This document shows positions 1-6,842 of a stretch of 20,989 nucleotides of DNA, in pieces (the first letter of the stretch is position 1; each line of letters starts with the position of its first letter). Location: the IMG/VR virus record IMGVR_UViG_3300021964_000684, positions 1 to 20,989 of that record; one strand, written 5' to 3'. Origin of the DNA: a virus. Made by a program: the position numbers and the translations under genes. The notes beneath the pieces were generated by a model, which was not told the origin of the DNA, did not search any database, and worked only from the letters and a program-made list of their open reading frames with translations.

Positions 1-72
1 CAATGCACCATAGTGTTAGATGTAGATATATCTAAAACATTTATGAGGTTTTTGCTTGAGCAACGCTTTTGA
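1..72 (+). CDS. Possible C-terminal end of an upstream gene (partial)
   Basis: Frame 1 is open from the window edge to a TGA at 70-72 and encodes 23 residues ending FLLEQRF. It overlaps the start of the next gene by 17 bases, the kind of overlap seen elsewhere in this operon. In lambda-like phages the terminase large subunit or a small connector lies at this place, but the residues visible are too few to name a family. An open stretch of 23 codons can also occur by chance in AT-rich DNA. Confidence 0.35.
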   Translation, partial: QCTIVLDVDISKTFMRFLLEQRF

Positions 73-676
73 TTCAACAAATTATCCAAACCAAGTTCCA
101 GTTGAGTTACAACTAGGAGATTTTTGGGCTTGGAAAAGAGAGGATTTATCACAGGATTATCCTGTTGCTGACTACTCTTTATCTTATGAATTCAATTTAG
201 TTGATGGTGCTACAGTTGCAAACTTTACTTTAACTGCAACTGAATCTGATGATAACTACATTATCGAAGAATCAAGCACAGCTTCTTACACAAAAGGAAA
301 CTATAACTGGGTTTCATACATAACCAGATCATCTGATTCTGCAAGAGTTAAATTAGAAGAAGGTTTTGTTGAGATACAGGATAACTATGCAACAACTTCT
401 GCTTCAGTTAGAAGTCATGCAAAGATTGTTTTAGATGCGATTGAAGCAGTCATAGAAAATAGAGCCACAATGGATCAGAGTTCTATGTCTATTGCTGGAA
501 GGTCTTTATCAAGACTTTCAATAGATGAGTTATTAACTTTTAGAGATAGATACAAAGCTGAATATCTTAAAGAAGTTAAACAATTAAGAATTAAAAATAA
601 AAGAGGATCAGGAAATACGATCAAAGTTAATTTTGGTCGTACTACTGGCACTACACCTAAGAGCGACATAGTATAA
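56..676 (+). CDS. Head-tail connector-like protein, gpW-like C-terminus (206 aa)
   Basis: The start is TTG at 56. A GAGG at 45-48 sits 7 bases upstream and in-frame stops close the frame before it (last TGA at 44-46), so no ATG start is available further up. The protein opens with a beta-rich region (about residues 10-105, starting YPNQVPVELQLGDFWAWKR) that looks like an Ig-like sandwich. It then has a helical C-terminal part (about 115-185) with the pattern AIEAVIENRAT, GRSLSRLSIDELLTFRDRY, and a basic tail. That helical pattern recurs in proteobacterial prophages directly before a lambda-type portal, where lambda has gpW, the small protein that plugs the portal side of the head. I infer a connector role from position and this pattern. 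The stop overlaps the portal start as TAATG. Confidence 0.6.
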   Translation: MSNAFDSTNYPNQVPVELQLGDFWAWKREDLSQDYPVADYSLSYEFNLVDGATVANFTLTATESDDNYIIEESSTASYTKGNYNWVSYITRSSDSARVKLEEGFVEIQDNYATTSASVRSHAKIVLDAIEAVIENRATMDQSSMSIAGRSLSRLSIDELLTFRDRYKAEYLKEVKQLRIKNKRGSGNTIKVNFGRTTGTTPKSDIV

Positions 677-2169
677 TGGCTTGGTATAACAGAATCATTG
701 GTGGTGATACACCAAAACAGAAAAAACGAAAGGCTTATAGAAGAAGTTATACTGGGGCTAACACTGGAAGATTGTTTGCAGATTTTGTAACCACATCTAC
801 AAGTGCCGATGCTGAAATAAAAGATAACATACGAATCCTAAGAGATAGGGCAAGAGAGTTAGCTAGAAACGATAGCTACATTGCTAGATACCTCAATCTA
901 ATGGTATCTAATGTTATCGGCAAGCATGGCATAAGAGTTAGCTCCAAAGCTAGGAACGATGATGGTTCTTTAGACATTGGAGCTAACCTGCTCATTGAAA
1001 GAGCTTGGAAGGAATGGTCTCAGCTTGGCAATTGTACAACCAATGGCAGATTGTCATTCTTAGATTGTCAAAAAATATTCATAGAATCATTGGCAAGAGA
1101 TGGTGAGGTTTTAGTTAGAAAAATAAAAAACCCAAATTCTCCTTTTGGCTTTCAACTACAGTTTTTAGAATCAGATCATTTAGACGAAAACAAAAATGAT
1201 GTTTACAAACAAACTGGCAACAAAGTTAAAATGGGTGTTGAAGTAGATCAATATGATAAGCCAGTAGCTTTTCACCTGTACAAAGATCATCCATACAATA
1301 GAAATTATTTAAGCCAAAACCAACATATTAGAGTTCCTGCTGATGAGATCATTCATGCTTATATGCCACAAAGGGCAGAACAAACCAGAGGTGTTTCTTT
1401 AATTGCAACCGCTATGGCTAATGTCAAAATGCTTAACGGATATCTTGAGGCAGAAATTGTGGCAGCACGAGTCGGAGCTAGTAAAATGGGCTTCTTCACT
1501 TCACCAGATGGTGATGGCTATGTTGGTGATGGTGAATATGAAGATACATTCAATCCAACAATGAACGCTCAAGCAGGAGTCTTTGAGCAGCTTCCAGCAG
1601 GTATGGACTTTAAGGCTTTTGACCCTAATCATCCAACATCTGCTTTTGAGTCTTTTACAACAAGCGTATTAAGAAGCATTGCATCAGGATTAAACATTTC
1701 TTATCACTCACTATCTAACGATTTAACATCTGTAAATTATTCTTCTATCAGACAAGGTGCTTTAGAAGATAGAAGTATGTATCAGATATATCAGCAATTT
1801 GTAATTGAGCATTTTGTAAACCCAGTATTCCAATCATGGTTAGAAATGGCTATTTCTACAGGTTATATTAATTTACCAATGGGCAAGTTTGATAAATTTG
1901 CTAGATCAGTAAATTACATTCCAAGATCATTCGCATGGATTGATCCATTAAAAGAAATGCAAGCTAATGTTATTGGTTTACAAAATGGAACACTTACATA
2001 TTCAGACATTTCTGCATCTTATGGCAGAGATACTGAAGAATTGTTTGAGCAACATCAAAAAGAAATTGAGTTAGCGAAACAATATGATATTGAATTAGCT
2101 TATCAGCCATTTGGTCAGAAGTTACCAGTGGAAGCTAAGATACAAGGTGGCGAAGAAGAAGATGGCTAG
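676..2169 (+). CDS. Phage portal protein, lambda gpB family (497 aa)
   Basis: This forms the dodecameric ring at one head vertex through which DNA is packaged and leaves, and on which the neck assembles. The whole length fits the lambda portal family (Phage_portal_2): an N-terminal segment with ARNDSYIARYLNLMVSNVIG near residues 73-92, a central stretch with LARDGEVLVRK, the family-typical RAEQTRGVSLIATAM around residue 235, and the C-terminal LNISYHSLSNDLTSVNYSS followed by a helical region. The length of about 500 is normal. The start ATG overlaps the previous stop (TAATG), and the TAG stop overlaps the next gene's ATG in ATGGCTAG. A lambda-type portal paired with an HK97-fold capsid is a common arrangement. 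Confidence 0.93.
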   Translation: MAWYNRIIGGDTPKQKKRKAYRRSYTGANTGRLFADFVTTSTSADAEIKDNIRILRDRARELARNDSYIARYLNLMVSNVIGKHGIRVSSKARNDDGSLDIGANLLIERAWKEWSQLGNCTTNGRLSFLDCQKIFIESLARDGEVLVRKIKNPNSPFGFQLQFLESDHLDENKNDVYKQTGNKVKMGVEVDQYDKPVAFHLYKDHPYNRNYLSQNQHIRVPADEIIHAYMPQRAEQTRGVSLIATAMANVKMLNGYLEAEIVAARVGASKMGFFTSPDGDGYVGDGEYEDTFNPTMNAQAGVFEQLPAGMDFKAFDPNHPTSAFESFTTSVLRSIASGLNISYHSLSNDLTSVNYSSIRQGALEDRSMYQIYQQFVIEHFVNPVFQSWLEMAISTGYINLPMGKFDKFARSVNYIPRSFAWIDPLKEMQANVIGLQNGTLTYSDISASYGRDTEELFEQHQKEIELAKQYDIELAYQPFGQKLPVEAKIQGGEEEDG

Positions 2170-4480
2170 ACCAAATGCAGGCATGAAGTCAGAAGCTCAA
2201 AAAGGCTTAGACTGGCGTGAAGAATTTGGCAGAGGTGGAACTAGGGTTGGTGCTGTAAGAGCAAGACAAATAGTGGCTGGTGAAAATTTATCAGATGAAA
2301 CTATTAAAAGAATGTACAGCTTCTTCTCTAGACATGAGGTTGATAAACAAGCTGAAGGATTCAGTGCTGGCGAAGAAGGTTATCCTTCTAATGGAAGAAT
2401 TGCATGGGCTCTTTGGGGTGGTGATGCAGGCTATAGCTGGTCAAAAAGATTGGTGGAACAAATGAAAAAAGATGATGAAAGACAAACAGTTTTTGATTCA
2501 AATGAATCAGAAATACATCCAGTAGAAAATACTGAGGAGAAAACTATGCAAAAAGAAGATAGACATATCCTCAGCGTTTCTGAAACTGATAACTCTGTTA
2601 TCGTTGAGTTTGAGAAACATGAGGATGTAGAAGAAGGTGAAGAAGTAGAAATGGCTGAGGAAGTTTCTATGATGGATCAAGATGAGGAAGAAAGAAAAGT
2701 ATTACATATGCCTATGAAATATAGGACTGTTGATCTTTCCAGAGCTTCTCATATTGATGAAGAAAATCGTAGAGTCAGAGTTGGCGTTTCTTCTGAAGAA
2801 CCTGTTGAAAGAAGTTTTGGCATGGAAGTGCTAGGACATTCTGAAGGTGATATAAACATGGAGTTTATTTCGTCTGGGCGAGCACCACTGCTCCTTGATC
2901 ATGATATGACCAAGCAAATAGGTGTAATTGAAGAATTCAAACTGGATGAGACTGCAAAAAGGACAATTGCAGTAGTTAGATTTGGTAAATCTGCTTTAGC
3001 TCGTGAAGTGTTTGAAGATGTCAAAGATGGTATTCGCATGAATATCTCTGTAGGCTACAGAATAGATAAACTGGAGCGTATACAACGTGATGGCGAGGAT
3101 TATTACAAAGCAAATTGGACTCCAATGGAAGTTTCTTCTGTTAGCGTTCCTGCTGATCAATCCAGACTTGTAGGCGTTGGGCGTTCTAAAAATAAACAAA
3201 CTAAAACTCAAATAGAGGTAATTAAAATGACTGAAGAAGTTAAAAATGAGATTAACCTTGATGAAGTTAGAGCTCAAAGTGCTGACGAAGCAAAAGCTGA
3301 ACTCAGAAGAGAATCAAAAGAGATGATTGATCTTGGTGTAAAGCACAATAGAAGAGACCTAGCTGACAAGGCTATTCAAGACGGCAAATCTGTTGAAGAG
3401 TTCAGAGGAATATTATTGGAAAACATTTCTAATAACACTCCACTTGAAACTCCTTCAGAAATCGGAATGACACCAAAAGAAGTTAGAAGATTTAGTTTAG
3501 TAAAAGCTATCAACGCTCTTGCTAATCCTTCTGACAGAAATGCACAGCGAGCTGCTGAATTCGAATTCGAATGTTCAGAGCAAGCTGCTAGAGAACATGG
3601 CAAAGTAGCACAAGGAATTATGCTTCCTGCTGACGTTCTTCGTAACTGGACTAGAGACCTGAACACAAGTGATGACTCTACTCTTATCGCTGAAGATTAC
3701 AAAGGCGGAGATTTCATAGACGTTCTAAGAAACTCATCTTCTGTAATGCAAGCTGGTGCGACAATGCTAAGAGGATTGCAGGGTAACGTAGTTATTCCTA
3801 AGAAAACTGCTGCTGCTTCTGCTGGCTGGATTGCTACTGAAGGTGGAGACTCTGCTGAGTCTGAATTCACCTCAGGATCAGTAACCATGTCTCCTAAAGT
3901 TATCGGTGCTCACACTGATGCTTCAAGATTAATGCTTCAACAATCTTCATTAGATGTTGAAAATTTAATCAGAGATGACCTTACACAATCTATTGCTTTG
4001 GCAATTGATTTAGGTGCTTTAGCTGGTTCAGGTACAAGTGGTCAACCAACTGGTATTGCTAATACTTCTGGTATCAATACAACAACATTTGTTGCTGCAA
4101 ATCCAACTTTTGCTGAGATTGTAGCTATGGAAAGTGCTGTTGCTGCTGATAATGCATTGTCTGGTTCATTGTCTTACATTTGTAAGCCAGCAGACTATGG
4201 AACATTGAAAACAACTAGCAAGGACACAGGTTCTGGTATGTTCGTTGTTGAGCCTGATGGAAGAATGAATGGCTACAATGTTGTTAGAAGTAATCAAGTA
4301 ACTTCAGGTGATTTCTACTTTGGAAACTTTGCTGACTTATTGATCGGATTCTATGGTGGGCTGGATATTTCAGTTGATCCTTATTCTCTGTCTAAATCAG
4401 GAAGTGTACGTGTGATAGCTCTTCAGTCAATTGACTGCCAAGTTCGTCATGCTGTTAGTTTCTGTAAGTCATCTGACTAA
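2162..4480 (+). CDS. Fusion: N-terminal phage domain + S78 prohead protease + HK97-fold major capsid protein (772 aa)
   Basis: I chose ATG 2162 (MARPNAGMK) over the upstream in-frame TTG at 2111 because it gives an 8-base overlap with the portal gene. Residues 1-105 are a domain met in other phage head modules (GLDWREEFGRGGT, GYPSNGRIAWALWGGDAG) whose role I do not know. Residues 106-185 are acidic linker. Residues 185-345 match the Caudovirales prohead protease family S78, with likely catalytic His247 (LLLDHD) and Ser296 (MNISVGYRI). Residues 356-772 are an HK97 gp5-type capsid: a charged helical delta-like part up to about 470, then the core with NVVIPKKTAAASAGWIATEG, GSGTSGQPTGIAN and a C-terminal VRVIALQSIDCQVRHAVSF. 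The protease would remove the delta region during head maturation. Protease-capsid fusions are known in phages. SD-preceded ATGs at 2546 and 3227 could release separate proteins. Confidence 0.9.
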   Translation: MARPNAGMKSEAQKGLDWREEFGRGGTRVGAVRARQIVAGENLSDETIKRMYSFFSRHEVDKQAEGFSAGEEGYPSNGRIAWALWGGDAGYSWSKRLVEQMKKDDERQTVFDSNESEIHPVENTEEKTMQKEDRHILSVSETDNSVIVEFEKHEDVEEGEEVEMAEEVSMMDQDEEERKVLHMPMKYRTVDLSRASHIDEENRRVRVGVSSEEPVERSFGMEVLGHSEGDINMEFISSGRAPLLLDHDMTKQIGVIEEFKLDETAKRTIAVVRFGKSALAREVFEDVKDGIRMNISVGYRIDKLERIQRDGEDYYKANWTPMEVSSVSVPADQSRLVGVGRSKNKQTKTQIEVIKMTEEVKNEINLDEVRAQSADEAKAELRRESKEMIDLGVKHNRRDLADKAIQDGKSVEEFRGILLENISNNTPLETPSEIGMTPKEVRRFSLVKAINALANPSDRNAQRAAEFEFECSEQAAREHGKVAQGIMLPADVLRNWTRDLNTSDDSTLIAEDYKGGDFIDVLRNSSSVMQAGATMLRGLQGNVVIPKKTAAASAGWIATEGGDSAESEFTSGSVTMSPKVIGAHTDASRLMLQQSSLDVENLIRDDLTQSIALAIDLGALAGSGTSGQPTGIANTSGINTTTFVAANPTFAEIVAMESAVAADNALSGSLSYICKPADYGTLKTTSKDTGSGMFVVEPDGRMNGYNVVRSNQVTSGDFYFGNFADLLIGFYGGLDISVDPYSLSKSGSVRVIALQSIDCQVRHAVSFCKSSD
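2533..2548 (+). promoter_or_regulatory. Candidate internal ribosome binding site and start before the protease domain
   Basis: TGAGGAGA (2533-2540) lies 6 bases before an in-frame ATG at 2546, codon 129 of the fusion, exactly between the N-terminal domain and the protease part. The match to the anti-SD is strong. The caution is that Glu-Glu codons (GAG GAG/GAA) create such purine runs by chance; another one precedes the in-frame ATG at 2669. Confidence 0.5.
3214..3229 (+). promoter_or_regulatory. Candidate internal ribosome binding site and start before the capsid domain
   Basis: AGAGG (3214-3218) lies 8 bases before an in-frame ATG at 3227, codon 356, just after the last protease-domain residues (RLVGVGRSK) and before the delta-like region. 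Initiation here would give a 417-residue capsid precursor, close to the 385 of HK97 gp5. The surrounding peptide is not Glu-rich, so the SD match is less likely to be a by-product of coding than the one at 2533. Confidence 0.55.
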
Positions 4481-4502
4481 TTAGCTGATGCTTAAATGGA
4501 AT

Positions 4503-4520
4503 GGTGGGGGCAACCCCACC
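4503..4520 (+). terminator. Strong GC hairpin with GCAA tetraloop just after the capsid gene
   Basis: GGTGGGG (4503-4509), loop GCAA (4510-4513) and CCCCACC (4514-4520) form a perfect 7-bp stem with a GNRA-type loop, starting 22 bases after the capsid stop. It is the most GC-rich short segment in this AT-rich region. The bases after it (ACCTTAATTA) are not a proper U-tract, so it may be a partial terminator, an mRNA 3'-end stabiliser for the capsid message, or a control element for the ATG at 4530. The structure is seen; the function is inferred. Confidence 0.5.
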
Positions 4521-4529
4521 ACCTTAATT

Positions 4530-4745
4530 ATGAAAAAATATAAAATTTTACAAGACACAGTTGCCAATGGATCAAAGGTTCATGCTGGAGATATAGTAGA
4601 ACTAGATCAACAAACAGGTCATTCATTATGTGGCTATGGCAAGGCAGAAATTCATGTTGAAAAACCAAAAGCTAAACAAGCTGATAGAAGCGTTGGTTTA
4701 GAAACATCAGAGGTTAAAGCTCCAAAGAAAAGAGCTAAAAAATAA
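4530..4745 (+). CDS. Small basic head-module protein of unknown function (71 aa)
   Basis: I prefer ATG 4530 (MKKYKILQDTVANGSK), which begins a compact beta-rich domain; an ATG at 4488 in the same frame would add 14 residues encoded by the hairpin. Neither has a clear SD. The first 45 residues (KILQDTV, VHAGDIVEL, GYGKAEI) resemble short phage proteins often found directly after the capsid gene, in the place of lambda FI. The last 25 residues are Lys/Arg-rich (APKKRAKK), which suggests contact with DNA or an acidic partner. The function is not known to me. The next gene starts 3 bases after the stop. Confidence 0.7.
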   Translation: MKKYKILQDTVANGSKVHAGDIVELDQQTGHSLCGYGKAEIHVEKPKAKQADRSVGLETSEVKAPKKRAKK

Positions 4746-4748
4746 ATC

Positions 4749-5153
4749 ATGCCCATCGAGAGTGCAGCAGATTTTAACTCCTATGTAGACATCAACACAG
4801 GTCATGGAGTTACTGCTACATTCTTCGAGGTGCAACAATCATTATGGGATCAAAGAGTTGGTCTCATTGACACTTGGTTCGATATTGATTCTGGAAATAC
4901 AACCAATATCAACATCATCATAGATCAAGAATATTTCAACATAGAAGGTGGCACAGTTCCTGTTGCTGGTTATCAACCTAGAGCAATTATCAAAGCAACA
5001 GATGCTCCTTATATATCGCAAGAAGATAGGTTAATTGTTAATGCAATTACAACCAATCGTGGCAGTGTTTTAAAACCTGAAACTGCCTTTACTGTTAGAA
5101 AAGTCGAGCCTGATAACACAGGTTTAGTATCAGTGGTATTAGAGGAAGAATAA
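4749..5153 (+). CDS. Head-tail joining protein, gpFII-like, copy 1 (134 aa)
   Basis: This is a likely neck protein that binds below the portal and forms the surface to which the finished tail attaches. The N-terminus DFNSYVDINTGHGVTATFF and C-terminus ending VEPDNTGLVSVVLEE match the layout of small beta-barrel joining proteins located between capsid and tail terminator in many proteobacterial phages, the place of lambda FII. No clear SD is visible; the start is only 3 bases from the previous stop, so coupling is likely. It is a paralogue of the next gene: both share Y-x-DI, GHGV, an I-I-x-x-x-EY strand, a P-x-IS-x-x-x-x-L strand and an LEE end. The naming rests on position and fold pattern. 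Confidence 0.68.
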   Translation: MPIESAADFNSYVDINTGHGVTATFFEVQQSLWDQRVGLIDTWFDIDSGNTTNINIIIDQEYFNIEGGTVPVAGYQPRAIIKATDAPYISQEDRLIVNAITTNRGSVLKPETAFTVRKVEPDNTGLVSVVLEEE

Positions 5154-5503
5154 TGTCTCAATATCGCATGGAAACAGAAGAAGATATGATTGCATATTTA
5201 GATATAGACTATGGTCATGGTGTATCTGCTGTTTATACAAACAATGGTACTGACCTAACAATAAAAATAATTCTTAATAATGAATATGTTGAACAAGAAG
5301 AAGGTATAGGCGTGGAAGCACTAAAGCCGATAGCTTATTGCAGAACAATAGATGTTCCAAATATATCTTTTGGAAATACACTAGCTGTTGCAGCCATTAA
5401 AGATGTTGATGGCAATACATTAAAAGCAGCTCAAAATTATACAGTTGTGAATATACAAGCAGATAGAACTGGTTTCTCTGCTTTGATGCTTGAGGAAATA
5501 TAA
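5153..5503 (+). CDS. Head-tail joining protein-like, copy 2 (116 aa)
   Basis: This is a second, shorter relative of the preceding gene, arising from an old tandem duplication. It shares the N-terminal DMIAYLDIDYGHGVSAVY block, the middle strand with EYVEQEEG, VPNISFGNTLAV, and the C-terminal NYTVVNIQADRTGFSALMLEE. It lacks the insert after the first block (DQRVGLIDTWFDIDS in copy 1). The start is TAATG with an AGAGGAAG run upstream, so it is translated in step with copy 1. It could form a second neck ring or a mixed ring with copy 1; the sequence does not decide this. Confidence 0.62.
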   Translation: MSQYRMETEEDMIAYLDIDYGHGVSAVYTNNGTDLTIKIILNNEYVEQEEGIGVEALKPIAYCRTIDVPNISFGNTLAVAAIKDVDGNTLKAAQNYTVVNIQADRTGFSALMLEEI

Positions 5504-5949
5504 TGGCAAATCATATTAGACAACAAATCAGAGAAAAATTTGGCACAACTCTAACAGGATTAACAACTACTGGTTCTAATGTTTTTGAATCCAGAGTTTA
5601 TCCATTAGAAAATGCTTCTTTGCCAGCATTAATCATTTACACAAAATCAGAAACATCTGAGCCTATTGTTATAGGAACACAAAGACTTATGAGCAGAGAA
5701 TTGTCAGTAGTTGTGGAAGGTTATGCAAAAGCTACTAGCAACTTTGACGATACTATTGATACAATAAGCAAAGAGGTTGAAGCAGCAATAGCTGCTGACA
5801 GAACTCTTGATGGATTAGCTAAAGATACTTATTTAGAATCCACAGAGATAGAGTTTAACGCTGAGGGAGAAAAGCCATTGGGCTATGTCTCACTTACATT
5901 TTTAACTAACTATTATGTCAAGGAAAATGCTCCTGACGTAGCAGTTTAA
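5503..5949 (+). CDS. Tail terminator / tail completion protein, gpU/gpZ position (148 aa)
   Basis: This protein probably caps the head-proximal end of the tail tube and sets the moment tube growth stops. Visible features are an N-terminal helix (ANHIRQQIREKFGTTLTGL), the strand pair TTTGSNVFESRVYPLE and LPALIIYTKSE, a helix with FDDTIDTISKEVEAAI, and a final strand set YLESTEIEFNAEGEKPLGYV. That alpha/beta order is typical of tail terminators, and the position between joining proteins and tube agrees. The start is again TAATG, with GAGGAAATA upstream. Whether it is closer to gpU or gpZ in function is inference. Confidence 0.68.
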   Translation: MANHIRQQIREKFGTTLTGLTTTGSNVFESRVYPLENASLPALIIYTKSETSEPIVIGTQRLMSRELSVVVEGYAKATSNFDDTIDTISKEVEAAIAADRTLDGLAKDTYLESTEIEFNAEGEKPLGYVSLTFLTNYYVKENAPDVAV

Positions 5950-5960
5950 AGGAGATAATT

Positions 5961-6128
5961 ATGAAAATGATTAGTCCAGACGGAAAAGTTTCTATAGATG
6001 CTCACCCTTCTAAGGTTGAGTCATTATTGAATAAGGGTTGGAAAGAAGAAGCAGCCCCATCGGAAGATAAACCTAAATCTTCTTCTAAAGAAAAGTCGAA
6101 AGACGAGGTAGAAAATGGCAACACATAA
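5961..6128 (+). CDS. Small conserved-type tail-module protein (55 aa)
   Basis: ATG 5961 is preceded by AAAGGAG with a 6-base spacer, one of the best SD sites in the window, and the frame is open to TAA at 6126-6128. The gene fills the otherwise unexplained 165-base gap between the terminator and tube genes and overlaps the tube start by 14 bases. The first 30 residues read MISPDGKVSIDAHPSKVE then LLNKGWKEE, a compact segment like those at the start or end of other small phage structural proteins. The rest is a Lys/Ser/Glu-rich tail that looks disordered. The layout (short folded part plus charged tail) resembles the protein at 4530. Function unknown. Confidence 0.72.
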   Translation: MKMISPDGKVSIDAHPSKVESLLNKGWKEEAAPSEDKPKSSSKEKSKDEVENGNT

Positions 6129-6504
6129 AGGAAGTGAGGGAACTGTAAAGGTTGGCTCAAATGCTGTAGCTGAAATAAGGTCTTACTCAATCGAAGAATC
6201 TGCTGATACTTTAGAAGATACTTCGATGGGAGCATCTGCTCGCAGTTACAAACCATCATTAACAAGCTTCTCAGGAAGTTTGGATGTTTTTTGGGATGAA
6301 ACTGATACATCAGGTCAAGGTGCTTTAAGCATTGGATCAGAAGTAACTTTAAATGTTTATCCTGAAGGCGATACTGCTGGCGATACTTATTACTCTGGTT
6401 CAGCTATTGTAACTGGTGTTTCAAGAACTGGTTCATTTGATGGATTGGTTGAAGCTAGTATTTCAGTTCAAGGCAATGGTGCTCTAACAGAAAGCACTGT
6501 ATAA
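6115..6504 (+). CDS. Major tail tube protein (129 aa)
   Basis: This is the subunit of the tail tube, polymerising as hexameric rings around the tape measure. The sequence is almost all beta strands with the usual tube pattern: GSEGTVKVGSNAVAEIRSYS at the start, then ADTLEDTSMG, a strand SFSGSLDVFWDETD, and a closing IVTGVSRTGSFDGLVEASIS. A start GTVKVG...V.EI..YS...SAD.ledT.mG is typical of TP901-1-like and lambda V-like tube proteins. The length of 129 is at the short end, with no extra Ig domain of the kind lambda V carries. The start ATG lies inside the end of the 55-residue gene. Confidence 0.85.
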   Translation: MATHKGSEGTVKVGSNAVAEIRSYSIEESADTLEDTSMGASARSYKPSLTSFSGSLDVFWDETDTSGQGALSIGSEVTLNVYPEGDTAGDTYYSGSAIVTGVSRTGSFDGLVEASISVQGNGALTESTV

Positions 6505-6506
6505 CC

Positions 6507-6842
6507 ATGAGCGTAATAGATAAGGCTAAAGCTCACTTTGATTCTTTAGAGATCAAAGAAATAGAAATACCTGAGTGGAGTGATGGAGAGAAGGTTCTGA
6601 AAGTATATGCAAAGCCATTAACATTAGCAGAAATGTCTAAATTGCAAAAATTTGCAAAAGATGATGATGTGGCGTTAATGGCTTATTGCGTAATATATAA
6701 AGCCTTAGATTCTGATGGTGAAAAAGTTTTTGATCTATCAGACAAGCACGCTTTAATGAATAGCGTGGATAAAGATGTTCTGGCAAGGGTTGCAACTGAA
6801 ATAATGTCTAGCCCAAGCGTAGAGCAACAAGCAAAAAAGTAG
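6507..6842 (+). CDS. Tail assembly chaperone, G-like product (111 aa)
   Basis: This is the short, unshifted product of the tail chaperone gene. Such proteins coat the tape measure and bring tube subunits to it, then leave before the tail is finished. It sits exactly between tube and tape measure, as lambda G does. Residues 15-50 form a beta/alpha segment (EIKEIEIPEWSDGEKVLKVYAKPLTLAEMSKL), followed by helices; substrates of this class often start with such a domain. No SD is seen; the ATG lies 2 bases after the tube stop, so coupling is likely. The gene ends GCA AAA AAG TAG, with the slippery heptamer touching the stop codon. Confidence 0.82.
   Translation: MSVIDKAKAHFDSLEIKEIEIPEWSDGEKVLKVYAKPLTLAEMSKLQKFAKDDDVALMAYCVIYKALDSDGEKVFDLSDKHALMNSVDKDVLARVATEIMSSPSVEQQAKK

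Noticed and set aside
2111-2161. TTG at 2111 as the start of the protease-capsid fusion
   Set aside because: It would overlap the portal gene by 59 bases and add 17 residues with no family-like pattern; ATG 2162 gives a short overlap typical of this operon and begins the recognisable domain.
4488-4529. ATG 4488 as the start of the small basic protein
   Set aside because: It adds residues encoded by the GC hairpin and has no SD; the recognisable protein begins at MKKYKILQ (4530). It cannot be fully excluded.
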